Shown here piece after piece: positions 1 through 6,754 of a stretch of 10,651 nt of DNA. The DNA is from a bacterium (GTDB taxonomy: Bacteria > Bdellovibrionota_C > UBA2361 > SZUA-149), in NCBI GenBank assembly GCA_003230795.1, contig QIGM01000472.1, forward strand, positions 1 to 10,651. The letters run 5' to 3'. The notes under the pieces were generated by a model. It did not search any database and was not told where the DNA came from. It worked only from the letters and a program-made list of their open reading frames with translations. The translations under genes and the position numbers were made by a program. Every line of letters begins with the position of its first letter. Within the stretch, counting starts at the first letter, position 1.

Positions 1-758
1 TTGGTACTTTTTGGGGCCTCGGTAGCGCCTTTGGTTTGGTGTTGCTCGCGATTCTACTCGGTGGTGGACTCGCCTCCTTTATCGATATCAAGAGTCTACT
101 TATTGTCCTGGGGGGAACTCTCGGTGCGACCTTAGTTGCCTTCCCTGTGCAGGATTTCGTTCGCACGTTTGAAATCATCAGGCCTGCTATTTTCTTTGAA
201 GATAAGAACCCCGGACGTCGCTTACAAAGGCTTCTTGAGCTAGCAAAGCTCAGCCGCTCCGAAGGTGAGCTCTCACTAGAAGAGTATGCACTCCGAGAGC
301 CAGATCCATTCTTCCGTAAATGTCTTGAACTCGTTGTTGATGGAGTTAAGCCTGAGAACATTCGACGTATTCTTGAACTTGAAATTTCGTTCTTACTAGA
401 ACGTCATCGTCGCGGCGCACGAATTCTCCAGACAATGGGAGCAATTGCTCCGGCAATGGGGTTAATTGGTACTCTGATAGGTTTAGTTAGAATGCTTGAG
501 CATTTAAACGACCCTGCGCATATCGGACCTGGAATGGCACTTGCTCTCCTTACTACTTTCTACGGAGCCCTACTCGCTCACCTCTTATTCTTACCGCTTG
601 CAGCAAAGCTAAAAACGCGAAGCGATGAGGAGAGACTGGTGAAAGAGATGACGCTCGAAGGAGTGCTCTGTATTCTCGATGGAGACAATCCACGAATCGT
701 AGAACAACGTCTTCATAGCTTCCTACCACCCGATCAGCGCTACTCTCACTTCGCCTAA
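1..758 (+). CDS. motA: Flagellar stator protein MotA (PomA-type), 5' partial
   Basis: Inner-membrane subunit of the ion-driven stator that turns the flagellar rotor. The frame is open to the left edge (first full codon at 3, 251 residues visible), so the start lies outside; a TTG at 36 is internal, because residues before it (TFWGLGSAFG) match the usual MotA N-terminus. TM1-TM2 hold GGGLASFIDIKSLLIVLGGT, followed by a cytoplasmic loop with FFRKCLELVVDGV. TM3 carries APAMGLIGTLIGLVRML with the conserved Pro; TM4 carries ALLTTFYGALLAH, then FLPLAAKL with the second conserved Pro. This is the PomA/Bacillus-type MotA of about 255 residues, not the longer E. coli type, so only a few N-terminal residues should be missing. 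The TT pair in TM4 occurs in sodium motors but does not settle the coupling ion. Two motB-like genes follow at once, the first 12 bp downstream. Confidence 0.95.
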   Translation, partial: GTFWGLGSAFGLVLLAILLGGGLASFIDIKSLLIVLGGTLGATLVAFPVQDFVRTFEIIRPAIFFEDKNPGRRLQRLLELAKLSRSEGELSLEEYALREPDPFFRKCLELVVDGVKPENIRRILELEISFLLERHRRGARILQTMGAIAPAMGLIGTLIGLVRMLEHLNDPAHIGPGMALALLTTFYGALLAHLLFLPLAAKLKTRSDEERLVKEMTLEGVLCILDGDNPRIVEQRLHSFLPPDQRYSHFA

Positions 759-770
759 ACGAGGCCAGCG

Positions 771-1430
771 ATGAACCCAGGCGAGACAAGTCCTTCATTT
801 ATAATTCTCTTTACTGACCTCAGTATTATCTTGCTGACGTTCTTGATTTTTCTAAACGCTCTCGCGCTACCAGATATTGAACGCCGCGCAAATGCTATCG
901 CATCGGTCGGCGAACAGTTTCAGGGCAGCCTAAGCGTTATAGGCTTCGGCTCAAAAAGAGAGCACGGCATTGCCCCTAGTTTGGCTAACCAGAGCGCCGC
1001 GATGAGCTTCAGCGAACGCTACGGCACGATCGCCTCTCTTGCTACGAGTGGTGGCTTTCAGGTCACTAATCAAGAAGACTTCTTCCTCTTAACAATTAGC
1101 AGCGATAAGCTATTTACCTCTCCAGATAAGCAATTGCTGGCCACGGCCCTCCCCATTCTTCGAAAGATCTCGGCTGAATTAAAGTCCGCACCCATACGCC
1201 TCCGCATCTCGGCGCATTCTGCTGCAGAAAGTGGGCTAGTGTCACCTTGGGGTGACTCTCTACTTGAAGCGGCAGCCCTCACGCGTTTCTTTCTTGACCA
1301 AGGGGTGCGAAGCGAGCGTCTTGAAGTCCAAGCGCATGGCTCCCAAAACCCGCGAGCTAGTACGCTTCACGCAGAGGAAATAAGTAATCATCGAATTGAA
1401 ATACTACTAGAGCGTGTGGGTTCGAAATGA
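771..1430 (+). CDS. motB: MotB-like stator protein 1, degenerate OmpA domain
   Basis: Likely stator B-subunit or stator-associated protein, 219 residues. It has a single N-terminal membrane segment (about 8-30, FIILFTDLSIILLTFLIFL) with Asp16 at the place of the ion-binding Asp of MotB (D32 in E. coli). A probable plug/linker follows (about 31-60), then an OmpA/MotB C-terminal fold (about 105-215) with KLFTSPDKQLL, RLRISAHSA and a closing SNHRIEI in place of NRRVEI. Within the OmpA domain the usual GHTD is AHSA, and the usual LSxxRA helix reads SLLEAAAL, so the Asp and Arg that hold peptidoglycan diaminopimelate in OmpA-family proteins are absent. The start at 771 has GAGG at 761-764. The stop overlaps the next gene by 4 bp (ATGA), suggesting translational coupling. 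Family assignment is solid; whether it forms an active stator alone, pairs with the next protein, or is accessory is unknown. Confidence 0.85.
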   Translation: MNPGETSPSFIILFTDLSIILLTFLIFLNALALPDIERRANAIASVGEQFQGSLSVIGFGSKREHGIAPSLANQSAAMSFSERYGTIASLATSGGFQVTNQEDFFLLTISSDKLFTSPDKQLLATALPILRKISAELKSAPIRLRISAHSAAESGLVSPWGDSLLEAAALTRFFLDQGVRSERLEVQAHGSQNPRASTLHAEEISNHRIEILLERVGSK

Positions 1431-2170
1431 ATCAAGACGTGCTAGAAGACGAATTTGAATCTGACAGCGTCACATCATCCTACGCATGGATGCTAACGTT
1501 CTCGGACTTACTACTATTGCTGTTAACACTCTTCGTGCTTAAGCTTTCAATGTCATCACTGGATGGAAATACGCTTCAACGCGCCCTCTCCTCATACATC
1601 ATGGGTGCTGAGACCAATCAAAGACCAGGCGGAAGTCGAAGCGGAAACGAGCTTCAAATTGAAGACGTTCGATTAGCAGCCACAAGCGAACGAATCCTTA
1701 CTGCGATAAGAGACGGTCTTGCTAGTCTCTCTGGTGAAACCCAGGGAAAACGCGAAAGCGGTGGTGGAGAGAAAGTCCTCAGCGACTCAATTGACATCAG
1801 CATCCTCGAGTCTGGAATCGCACTACGACTGCCTAGCGTATTTCCTAACCAGGGCGTAGAGATGAGTTACCGAGCTGCTGAGCAGCTCAAGGTCATCGCC
1901 AAGAGCGTAGAAGGTGAAAATGTTCGTATCCTGCTTACTGCACATGCAAGCGGTAAGCTTCCCCTAGATGCTCCATTCCCGAGCCTGTGGGAGCTAACAG
2001 CAGCTCAAGCTGAGAGCGTATCGCGACAAATGATTGACGCTGGTGTCGGAGCACAGTCAATTTCTCTCTTCGGCTACGGAAAATCAAAGCCGCTGCTTGA
2101 AGAAAGAGGAGAGTCAGCTGACTACCAAAATAGAAGAGTGGAAATTCTCGTGACTCCGCTAGGAAATTAG
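1427..2170 (+). CDS. motB: MotB-like stator protein 2 (flagellar motor protein MotB)
   Basis: Stator B-subunit of 247 residues. A short acidic cytoplasmic N-terminus leads into YAWMLTFSDLLLLLLTLFVL, with Trp21 and ion-channel Asp27 in the classic W-x3-FSDL setting, followed by KLSMSSLD. Residues about 48-125 form a polar linker (plug and periplasmic stem). The OmpA/MotB domain covers about 125-243: SGIALRLPSVF, VRILLTAHAS, WELTAAQAESV, LFGYGKSKP and a canonical NRRVEI at 235-240. The GHTD motif is AHAS (172-175) and the NWELSxxRA helix is LWELTAAQA, so the Asp and Arg peptidoglycan-binding residues are replaced by Ser and Gln. The ATG overlaps the TGA of the previous gene, so the two are probably made together. 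This is the more typical MotB of the pair. Working with motA upstream is inferred from gene order. Confidence 0.88.
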   Translation: MNQDVLEDEFESDSVTSSYAWMLTFSDLLLLLLTLFVLKLSMSSLDGNTLQRALSSYIMGAETNQRPGGSRSGNELQIEDVRLAATSERILTAIRDGLASLSGETQGKRESGGGEKVLSDSIDISILESGIALRLPSVFPNQGVEMSYRAAEQLKVIAKSVEGENVRILLTAHASGKLPLDAPFPSLWELTAAQAESVSRQMIDAGVGAQSISLFGYGKSKPLLEERGESADYQNRRVEILVTPLGN

Positions 2171-2248
2171 GAAACAATGATGGTGCTTTCAAGGTAACAA
2201 GCTTAGAAGATTTCATAATACGTAAGTATTTTCAACGATTTATCCCCT

Positions 2249-2277
2249 ATTCCGACCGAAACACTCGGAGCCGGAAT
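2249..2277 (+). other. Imperfect hairpin in the fliL leader
   Basis: In the 130 bp gap between the second motB-like gene and fliL, arms ATTCCG (2249-2254) and CGGAAT (2272-2277) pair perfectly. Inside them CCGA (2256-2259) pairs with TCGG (2265-2268) around a 5-base loop, with a small internal loop between the two helices. It ends 23 bases before the fliL ATG and has no run of T after it, so it does not look like an intrinsic terminator. It could be an RNA stability or processing element or a protein-binding dyad. No sigma-54 or convincing sigma-70 promoter was found in this gap. Confidence 0.4.
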
Positions 2278-2300
2278 TAGATACATTAGGTTAGATAATC

Positions 2301-2795
2301 ATGGCTGAAGAAGAGACAGGCGACGAAGAAGAAGGCGGAAAAGGGGGCAGCAAGAAGCTCCTAATCATCATCATTGCTGTGCTGGTTTTAGGCGGTGGTG
2401 GAGTTGGCGCGTTTCTCGCAATGGGAGGTTCTGCGGAAGAAGGGGATGGCGAGGAAGGGGATGATGATGAGTATGAGGAAGAGGAGTCAGGTCTGTTACC
2501 GGCTGCAGTATTGCCTCTCGAGACATTTATCGTAAACCTTCAAGTAAAAGGAAGTTTCTTGAAGACAACGTTACAACTCGAGTTTGCAGAACCGTCACTG
2601 CCACCAACTGTAGAGAGCGATATTCCGAAGATTCGAGATGCTGTAATTCGAGTCTTAAGTAGTAGAGAGTCTGCAGATATTCTTTCCCCAGATGGAAAAG
2701 AAACTCTGCGAGAGGATTTGAGAGACGCAGTGAACGAAACGCTTGGTGGTGAGGATGTTACTCAGGTTTACTTCACCGAGTTTATTATTCAGTAA
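2301..2795 (+). CDS. fliL: Flagellar basal body-associated protein FliL
   Basis: Single-pass inner-membrane protein that surrounds or supports the stator and modulates torque, 164 residues. A short acidic, Gly-rich cytoplasmic tail is followed by KK and a membrane segment at about 19-41. Next comes a very acidic periplasmic linker (about 45-63, nearly all Glu/Asp/Gly), then the FliL domain from about 70: LPLETFIVNL, FLKTTLQLEF, DIPKIRDAVIRVLSSR and the typical terminal VYFTEFIIQ. Length and layout are normal for the family; the acidic linker is more extreme than usual. The ribosome-binding site is weak (AGG at 2288-2290, 10 bases from ATG). The 130 bp gap before and 119 bp gap after make it the most loosely packed gene of the first block. 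In the later gap (2796-2914) I see no clear promoter or terminator. Confidence 0.95.
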   Translation: MAEEETGDEEEGGKGGSKKLLIIIIAVLVLGGGGVGAFLAMGGSAEEGDGEEGDDDEYEEEESGLLPAAVLPLETFIVNLQVKGSFLKTTLQLEFAEPSLPPTVESDIPKIRDAVIRVLSSRESADILSPDGKETLREDLRDAVNETLGGEDVTQVYFTEFIIQ

Positions 2796-2914
2796 GTCTT
2801 AGGAAGCCACTCTCACGTTAGCACTTTCTGCCTCATTACTTTCGAGTATGAAGCTGATAGCAGGTTTTTTGCTCGCAGAATTGAATTTTAGGTCCAAGGG
2901 TTTGTTGAAAGGTT

Positions 2915-3907
2915 ATGAATCAGGTTCTTACCCAAGACGAAATTAATGCTCTACTTCGTGGTCTCTCAGACTCCGACGTAGAGACTGATACCTTTGAGGA
3001 TGCCCAGGAAGAAGGTATCCGCAAATACGACCTTGCCAGCCAAGAACGTATTATTCGTGGTCGTATGCCGACCATGGAACTCATTCACGATCGCTTTGCA
3101 CGATCGTTCAGAACCGGACTTTCTAAGTTTCTCGGTAGAACGTGCTTCATTAACGTTGGTGGAATTGAGATCGTAAAATTCGGTCTCTTTATGAAGAAAC
3201 TCCCCCTTCCCTCAAGTCTTCACATCTACAGAATGCCACCACTTCAAGGTTACGCCTTGCTTGTCGTATCTACACCGCTTGTTTTCGGTATGGTCGACAG
3301 CCTCTTTGGCGGAAAGGGTAGCGGAAAAGTCAAAATTGAAGGTCGTGAATATACGGCCATTGAAACTCGCCTCATCGGTAAGGTTGTGATGATGGCGCTT
3401 GAGATTCTTAAGGAAGCTTGGGCTCCTATCCACCCAGTAGATTTCGTTTACGTCCGATCAGAGTTTAACCCTCTGGCAATCGCAATTGTTCCGCCCACGG
3501 ATGTGGTGATCATTGTGACAATCGAAGTTGAACTCGAGCAAGAGTCTACTACGCTGACGCTCTGCACCCCCTATTCCACGATTGAACCCATTCGCCAAAA
3601 GCTCACTACTGGATTCCAAAGTAACCGACTTGAAATCGACACAACTGTTATTCGCAGAATGGAGTCAAACATCAAACGTACTTCAGTAGATATGCGAGTC
3701 GAGCTTGCGAAAGGAAAAATTACAACACGAGATGCTCTTGATTTAAACGTCGGCGACATCATTCCAATGGAAACAAACCCAACGGAAGAAGCGATGATTC
3801 AAGTCGAGTCAATTCCAAAATATAAAGGATTCGTAGGATCGTATCGCGGCTCGCGCGCAATACGACTAACGAAACCAATCATTTCCGAAAAGGAAGAGGG
3901 GGAATAG
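2915..3907 (+). CDS. fliM: Flagellar motor switch protein FliM
   Basis: C-ring protein linking the MS-ring protein FliG to FliN and receiving phosphorylated CheY, 330 residues. The N-terminal CheY-P binding segment is present (VLTQDEINALLRGL, 4-17; the usual core is LSQDEIDALL), so chemotactic control is expected. An acidic linker follows, then the middle domain from about 38 (KYDLASQERIIRGRMPTMEL). The GGxG motif that contacts FliG is FGGKGSG (131-137), followed by IEGREYTAIETRLI. The C-terminal SpoA-like domain (about 245-325) includes RVELAKGKITTRDALDLNVGD and ends with KGFVGSYRGSRAIRL. The ATG is fixed by family homology; its Shine-Dalgarno AAAGG (2908-2912) lies only 2 bases away, which is unusually close, with an AAGGG further up at 2896-2900. 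Length is typical. It is followed 36 bp later by fliN. Confidence 0.97.
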   Translation: MNQVLTQDEINALLRGLSDSDVETDTFEDAQEEGIRKYDLASQERIIRGRMPTMELIHDRFARSFRTGLSKFLGRTCFINVGGIEIVKFGLFMKKLPLPSSLHIYRMPPLQGYALLVVSTPLVFGMVDSLFGGKGSGKVKIEGREYTAIETRLIGKVVMMALEILKEAWAPIHPVDFVYVRSEFNPLAIAIVPPTDVVIIVTIEVELEQESTTLTLCTPYSTIEPIRQKLTTGFQSNRLEIDTTVIRRMESNIKRTSVDMRVELAKGKITTRDALDLNVGDIIPMETNPTEEAMIQVESIPKYKGFVGSYRGSRAIRLTKPIISEKEEGE

Positions 3908-3943
3908 TCCCTCCATAAATTTGCTCATAACGGAGTATTTACC

Positions 3944-4309
3944 ATGGCAGATGAAACAAACGAAACAGTCGAAGCAGCCGAGGCAGTCGAGGCAGTCGAA
4001 GAAGTAGCACAGGCGGCTGAGGGAATAGTACAAGCAACGCAGGAAATGCCGCGTAACCTTGACTTTCTCCTCGACGTCTATCTCCAAGTAAGCGTGCAAG
4101 TGGGTCAAACTCGCATGACGATTCAAGACCTACTTCAACTAGGTCAGGGGTCAGTTATTGAGTTGTCCAAGCTTGCGGGAGAACCGCTTGACGTCTACAT
4201 CAATGACCGGCTTGTCGCTCGTGGAGAAGCGGTTATCGTAAACGAAAAGTTCGGGGTGCGTATCACTGATATTATCTCGCAGGCAGAACGTCTCGACGGA
4301 CTTGGATAA
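3944..4309 (+). CDS. fliN: Flagellar motor switch protein FliN
   Basis: C-ring component that stacks under FliM and helps dock the FliH/FliI export complex, 121 residues. The first 37 residues are an Ala/Glu/Val-rich acidic tail, partly made by 9-bp DNA repeats. Residues about 40-117 are a SpoA domain: NLDFLLDVYLQVSVQVGQTR, TIQDLLQLGQGSVIEL, LAGEPLDVYINDRLVARGEAV, KFGVRITDII. It is the short SpoA-only form, with no CheC-like phosphatase domain, so it is FliN and not FliY. The start has a good Shine-Dalgarno, GGAG at 3932-3935, 8 bases before ATG. The stop at 4307-4309 is 4 bp before the preferred fliO ATG, indicating coupling. Confidence 0.97.
   Translation: MADETNETVEAAEAVEAVEEVAQAAEGIVQATQEMPRNLDFLLDVYLQVSVQVGQTRMTIQDLLQLGQGSVIELSKLAGEPLDVYINDRLVARGEAVIVNEKFGVRITDIISQAERLDGLG
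3966..4001 (+). repeat. Four 9-bp tandem repeats inside fliN
   Basis: Four consecutive units CAGTCGAAG, CAGCCGAGG, CAGTCGAGG and CAGTCGAAG occupy this stretch in the fliN frame and encode VEA/AEA/VEA/VEE in the acidic N-terminal tail. The unit length is a multiple of three, so gain or loss of a unit would lengthen or shorten the tail without a frameshift. It is probably low-complexity coding drift in a tolerant tail. Confidence 0.75.
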
Positions 4310-4313
4310 TACT

Positions 4314-4859
4314 ATGAATTGCCGTGTTCTCACACTTATCAGCTTTGCATTAATTACTCTCTTCTGTAGCGCCTACACACCAGCACAGGCCGAAGAAGTT
4401 TCCGCCAAGCTCTCTGCTGAAGCCGCACAAAGTAAGGCAATCACGACTGATGCACTCGAGCGCATCAAACGAGCTAGGCAAGAGCTAGAAGAGAAGAAGG
4501 AAAATGCCACTGAAGAGGAAGTGGAGAAACTAAGCGTTTCCTCAGTTGCGAAGAATAGTATGTATTTCTTTGCTCTGCTCTTGATCGGTTTTTCAGTCTT
4601 CAAGAAGTTCACGACCAAAGCAACGACAAACAACGAAGCAGAACTTATCGAAGTTGTTTCACGAAAAGCCCTTTCTACTCGCACATCCCTAATGATTGTT
4701 CAGATTGAGAATCAGAAACTGCTACTCTCACAAAATGGCGACGACGTACAGTACCTGACTGAGCTCTCCCAGGCGAGGGAGACAGAAGTCTTCAGCGAAC
4801 AACAGTTCCCAAAATCGGCCGAATCTCTTCCACTTCCAACAAGAAAGGCACACGGATAG
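4314..4859 (+). CDS. fliO: Flagellar biosynthesis protein FliO
   Basis: Membrane protein that helps the FliP ring assemble in the export gate; 181 residues from the ATG at 4314. I choose this start over the in-frame TTG at 4302 because it opens a clean signal peptide (MNCRVLTLISFALITLFCSA, likely cleaved after AQA at 24-26) and has TTGGA at 4302-4306 as ribosome-binding site. A charged, probably helical periplasmic stretch (about 27-78, rich in Glu/Lys/Ala) precedes one membrane segment (about 83-96, SMYFFALLLIGFSVFKKF). The cytoplasmic FliO domain follows: LIEVVSRKALSTRTSLMIVQ, IENQKLLLSQNGDDVQYLTEL. The tail after 152 is variable. FliO is poorly conserved, so the call rests on this domain pattern plus its place between fliN and fliP. 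It ends 1 bp before the fliP ATG. Confidence 0.88.
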   Translation: MNCRVLTLISFALITLFCSAYTPAQAEEVSAKLSAEAAQSKAITTDALERIKRARQELEEKKENATEEEVEKLSVSSVAKNSMYFFALLLIGFSVFKKFTTKATTNNEAELIEVVSRKALSTRTSLMIVQIENQKLLLSQNGDDVQYLTELSQARETEVFSEQQFPKSAESLPLPTRKAHG

Positions 4860-4860
4860 T

Positions 4861-5655
4861 ATGAAAGCCTTTTCTTTGAATCGAACCCAATCTACTTACG
4901 TCTTCGCAGCGGTGTCTGCAGCGCTCTCAATGCTACTCGTTCCAGCTATTGCGGCAGCAGCGAGTGATCCTGTTTCGCCGATGGTCACGATTAACACCAG
5001 TGGCAGCCCAGACGTTTCAAACAACGAGGTATTTGCCGCGCTAAAGATGGCGCTGCTTGTCTCCTCTATCGTTCTTATCCCGGCAGCATTGATGACGATG
5101 ACGTGTTTTCCACGAATCGCCATTGTCCTCGCCATGACGCGACAAGCCTTAGGAACGGCCCAAACCCCACCAAACCAGGTGATTTTAGGCCTATCGCTCT
5201 TTCTGACCTTCGCGATCATGGGCGATACCTTCCAGAAAGTTTTTGAAGATGCCGTCGTGCCCTATTCGGAAAACCAGATCTCACACGACGAAGCCTTCGA
5301 CAAGGCTTACGGACCGCTACGCGATTTCATGTTACCGCACACTCGAGAATCAGACCTCGCGCTATTTTTGGATATTACAAAGACTGATCTTCCAGAAAGC
5401 CCAGAAGAGTTAGGGCCCACGATCGTCGTGCCAGCATTTATTCTCAGTGAGCTAAACACTGCGTTTCAGATTGCATTTTTGATTTATATTCCGTTTCTAA
5501 TTCTCGACATGGTTATCTCATCAGTACTGACCAGTATGAGTATGATTACCTTACCGCCAACCGTTATTTCCTTGCCGCTCAAGCTCATGCTGTTTGTGGT
5601 AATCGATGGATGGTCGCTGATTATCAGTAATCTTGTACAAACCTATCAGGTGTAA
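4861..5655 (+). CDS. fliP: Flagellar export gate protein FliP
   Basis: Core pentameric subunit of the flagellar type III export channel, 264 residues. It has an N-terminal signal peptide (about 1-34, ending AIAAAAS), then a membrane segment at about 57-79. Signatures are CFPRIAIVLAMTRQALGTAQ and TPPNQVILGLSLFLTFAIM, a periplasmic domain with GPLRDFMLPHTRESDLALFL, then LSELNTAFQIAFLIYIPFLI and LPPTVISLPLKLMLFVVIDG near the end. Length is normal for a FliP with signal sequence. One oddity: the methionine triplet before the LPP motif, which forms the gating gasket in Salmonella FliP, reads Met228-Ile229-Thr230. The gene starts 1 bp after fliO and is followed 3 bp later by fliQ. Confidence 0.98.
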   Translation: MKAFSLNRTQSTYVFAAVSAALSMLLVPAIAAAASDPVSPMVTINTSGSPDVSNNEVFAALKMALLVSSIVLIPAALMTMTCFPRIAIVLAMTRQALGTAQTPPNQVILGLSLFLTFAIMGDTFQKVFEDAVVPYSENQISHDEAFDKAYGPLRDFMLPHTRESDLALFLDITKTDLPESPEELGPTIVVPAFILSELNTAFQIAFLIYIPFLILDMVISSVLTSMSMITLPPTVISLPLKLMLFVVIDGWSLIISNLVQTYQV

Positions 5656-5658
5656 ACT

Positions 5659-5928
5659 ATGGATTTAGAGTTCTTCCTTCGCGTTGCGAGCTACGGTGTA
5701 CAAACTGCGATGATGGTATCAGCCCCAGTTTTGGGCTTCGGCCTCGTGGCCGGAGTCGGTGTAAGTATCATGCAAGCAGCGACGCAGATTAACGATGCTG
5801 CACTTGCCTTTATACCAAAGATTGTAGCTGCCGTTGTTTCGCTGCTTATATTTGGTCCGTGGATGATTGCAGAACTCGTGACCTTCGCTACATTCTCCTT
5901 CAACTCTATCTCTCAAGTCGTTACCTAG
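5659..5928 (+). CDS. fliQ: Flagellar export gate protein FliQ
   Basis: Small two-helix subunit that wraps the FliP/FliR core of the export channel, 89 residues, the usual length. Membrane helix 1 spans about 15-38 (MMVSAPVLGFGLVAGVGVSI), then the highly conserved turn MQAATQINDAALAFIPKI (about 38-55), then helix 2 with VSLLIFGPWMIAEL. All family landmarks (SxxQAATQIN, FxPK, GPWM) are present. AGG at 5648-5650 serves as ribosome-binding site. fliR starts 4 bp after the stop. Confidence 0.97.
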   Translation: MDLEFFLRVASYGVQTAMMVSAPVLGFGLVAGVGVSIMQAATQINDAALAFIPKIVAAVVSLLIFGPWMIAELVTFATFSFNSISQVVT

Positions 5929-5932
5929 TCTC

Positions 5933-6733
5933 ATGATTCAGCTAGGCTCTGATATATTAAACCTGAATCCAATACTTGTTTGGATTCTATTGATGAGCCG
6001 ATTTAGTGGGGTGTTTCTCGCTCTTCCTGGAGTGGGAACTGAACAAATTAGCCCAGCTTTTCGCCTCTGGGCAGCGATTACACTTTCGATAGGCATTACG
6101 TTTACCGGCGCAACCGCGCCAGAGCCGGCGCATCTAGGCGAGCTAATCCTAATGATTGGCGCTGAATTTTCTCTTGGATATCTTCTCGGTTCAATACCAG
6201 CCTACATCATGGGTGGACTCGCTGTGTCTGGACAAGTAGTTGCTGGCGCAATTGGTCTTGGTCAAGCGAACATGATTGACCCCTCCCTAGGCGGAAGTGT
6301 TTCAGTCCTCGCAAAGCTTAATACCCTGGTTGCGACGGTAATATTTCTCGCGATCGATGGACATCACATTATTATTCGCGCCGCTTCTGGCAATCCAGGT
6401 GAACTTGGGCTTGGCTTATGGAGAGCAGATGTTGAGATCGCTACCATCCTGCAAGCACAACTCGTGAGCAGCTTTGAACTCGCGCTCCGAGTCTCTGCTC
6501 CAATTCTCGTCACCACTCTCGTCACTCAGTTTGTCTTGGGCCTAATTACTAAATTTATTCCACAGGTAAACATTTTCATCATCAGTCTGCCTCTCTCTGT
6601 AATGATAGGCCTCTACATCATGGCCTATACCTTCGACGGCCTTGCTCAGTTTACGGTGAAAGAGTTCGCGAAGATCGAAGAGGTCACAGGCAGTATCTAT
6701 CCAACCTTGGTCCAAACTCCTGCCACACCCTGA
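5933..6733 (+). CDS. fliR: Flagellar export gate protein FliR
   Basis: Multi-pass inner-membrane protein, single copy in the FliP5-FliQ4-FliR1 export gate, 266 residues (usual about 260). About six hydrophobic segments are visible. Typical landmarks are RFSGVFLALPGVGTEQISPA near the N-terminus, LGYLLGSIPAYIMGGLAVSG, VAGAIGLGQANMIDPSLGGS, LNTLVATVIFLAIDGHHIII, and the C-terminal FIPQVNIFIISLPLSVMIGL. The ATG has almost no Shine-Dalgarno and sits 4 bp after the fliQ stop, so translation is probably coupled. It is a separate protein, not fused to FlhB. It is the last gene before the only sizeable gap in the export block. Confidence 0.96.
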   Translation: MIQLGSDILNLNPILVWILLMSRFSGVFLALPGVGTEQISPAFRLWAAITLSIGITFTGATAPEPAHLGELILMIGAEFSLGYLLGSIPAYIMGGLAVSGQVVAGAIGLGQANMIDPSLGGSVSVLAKLNTLVATVIFLAIDGHHIIIRAASGNPGELGLGLWRADVEIATILQAQLVSSFELALRVSAPILVTTLVTQFVLGLITKFIPQVNIFIISLPLSVMIGLYIMAYTFDGLAQFTVKEFAKIEEVTGSIYPTLVQTPATP

Positions 6734-6754
6734 CCTCTAGCATCCGCGCCTGGT

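Noticed and set aside
36..38. TTG as the start of motA
   Set aside because: The frame stays open to the left edge and the residues before it match the MotA N-terminus, so the true start lies outside the window.
2217..2230. AATAC-GTAA-GTATT palindrome as a terminator after the second motB-like gene
   Set aside because: Five weak A/T-rich pairs with only a short T-run would not stop transcription.
2872..2888. Possible sigma-54 promoter before fliM (a GG...GC pair with 10-base spacing)
   Set aside because: Only the GG and GC and two or three flanking bases match; the conserved CAC and TT blocks are missing.
4302..4304. TTG as the start of fliO
   Set aside because: It overlaps the end of fliN and adds only four residues before a much better ATG at 4314 that opens a signal peptide and has its own ribosome-binding site.
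3944..4309. FliN read as the Firmicute/spirochete FliY
   Set aside because: It has 121 residues with one SpoA domain and no CheC-like phosphatase region.
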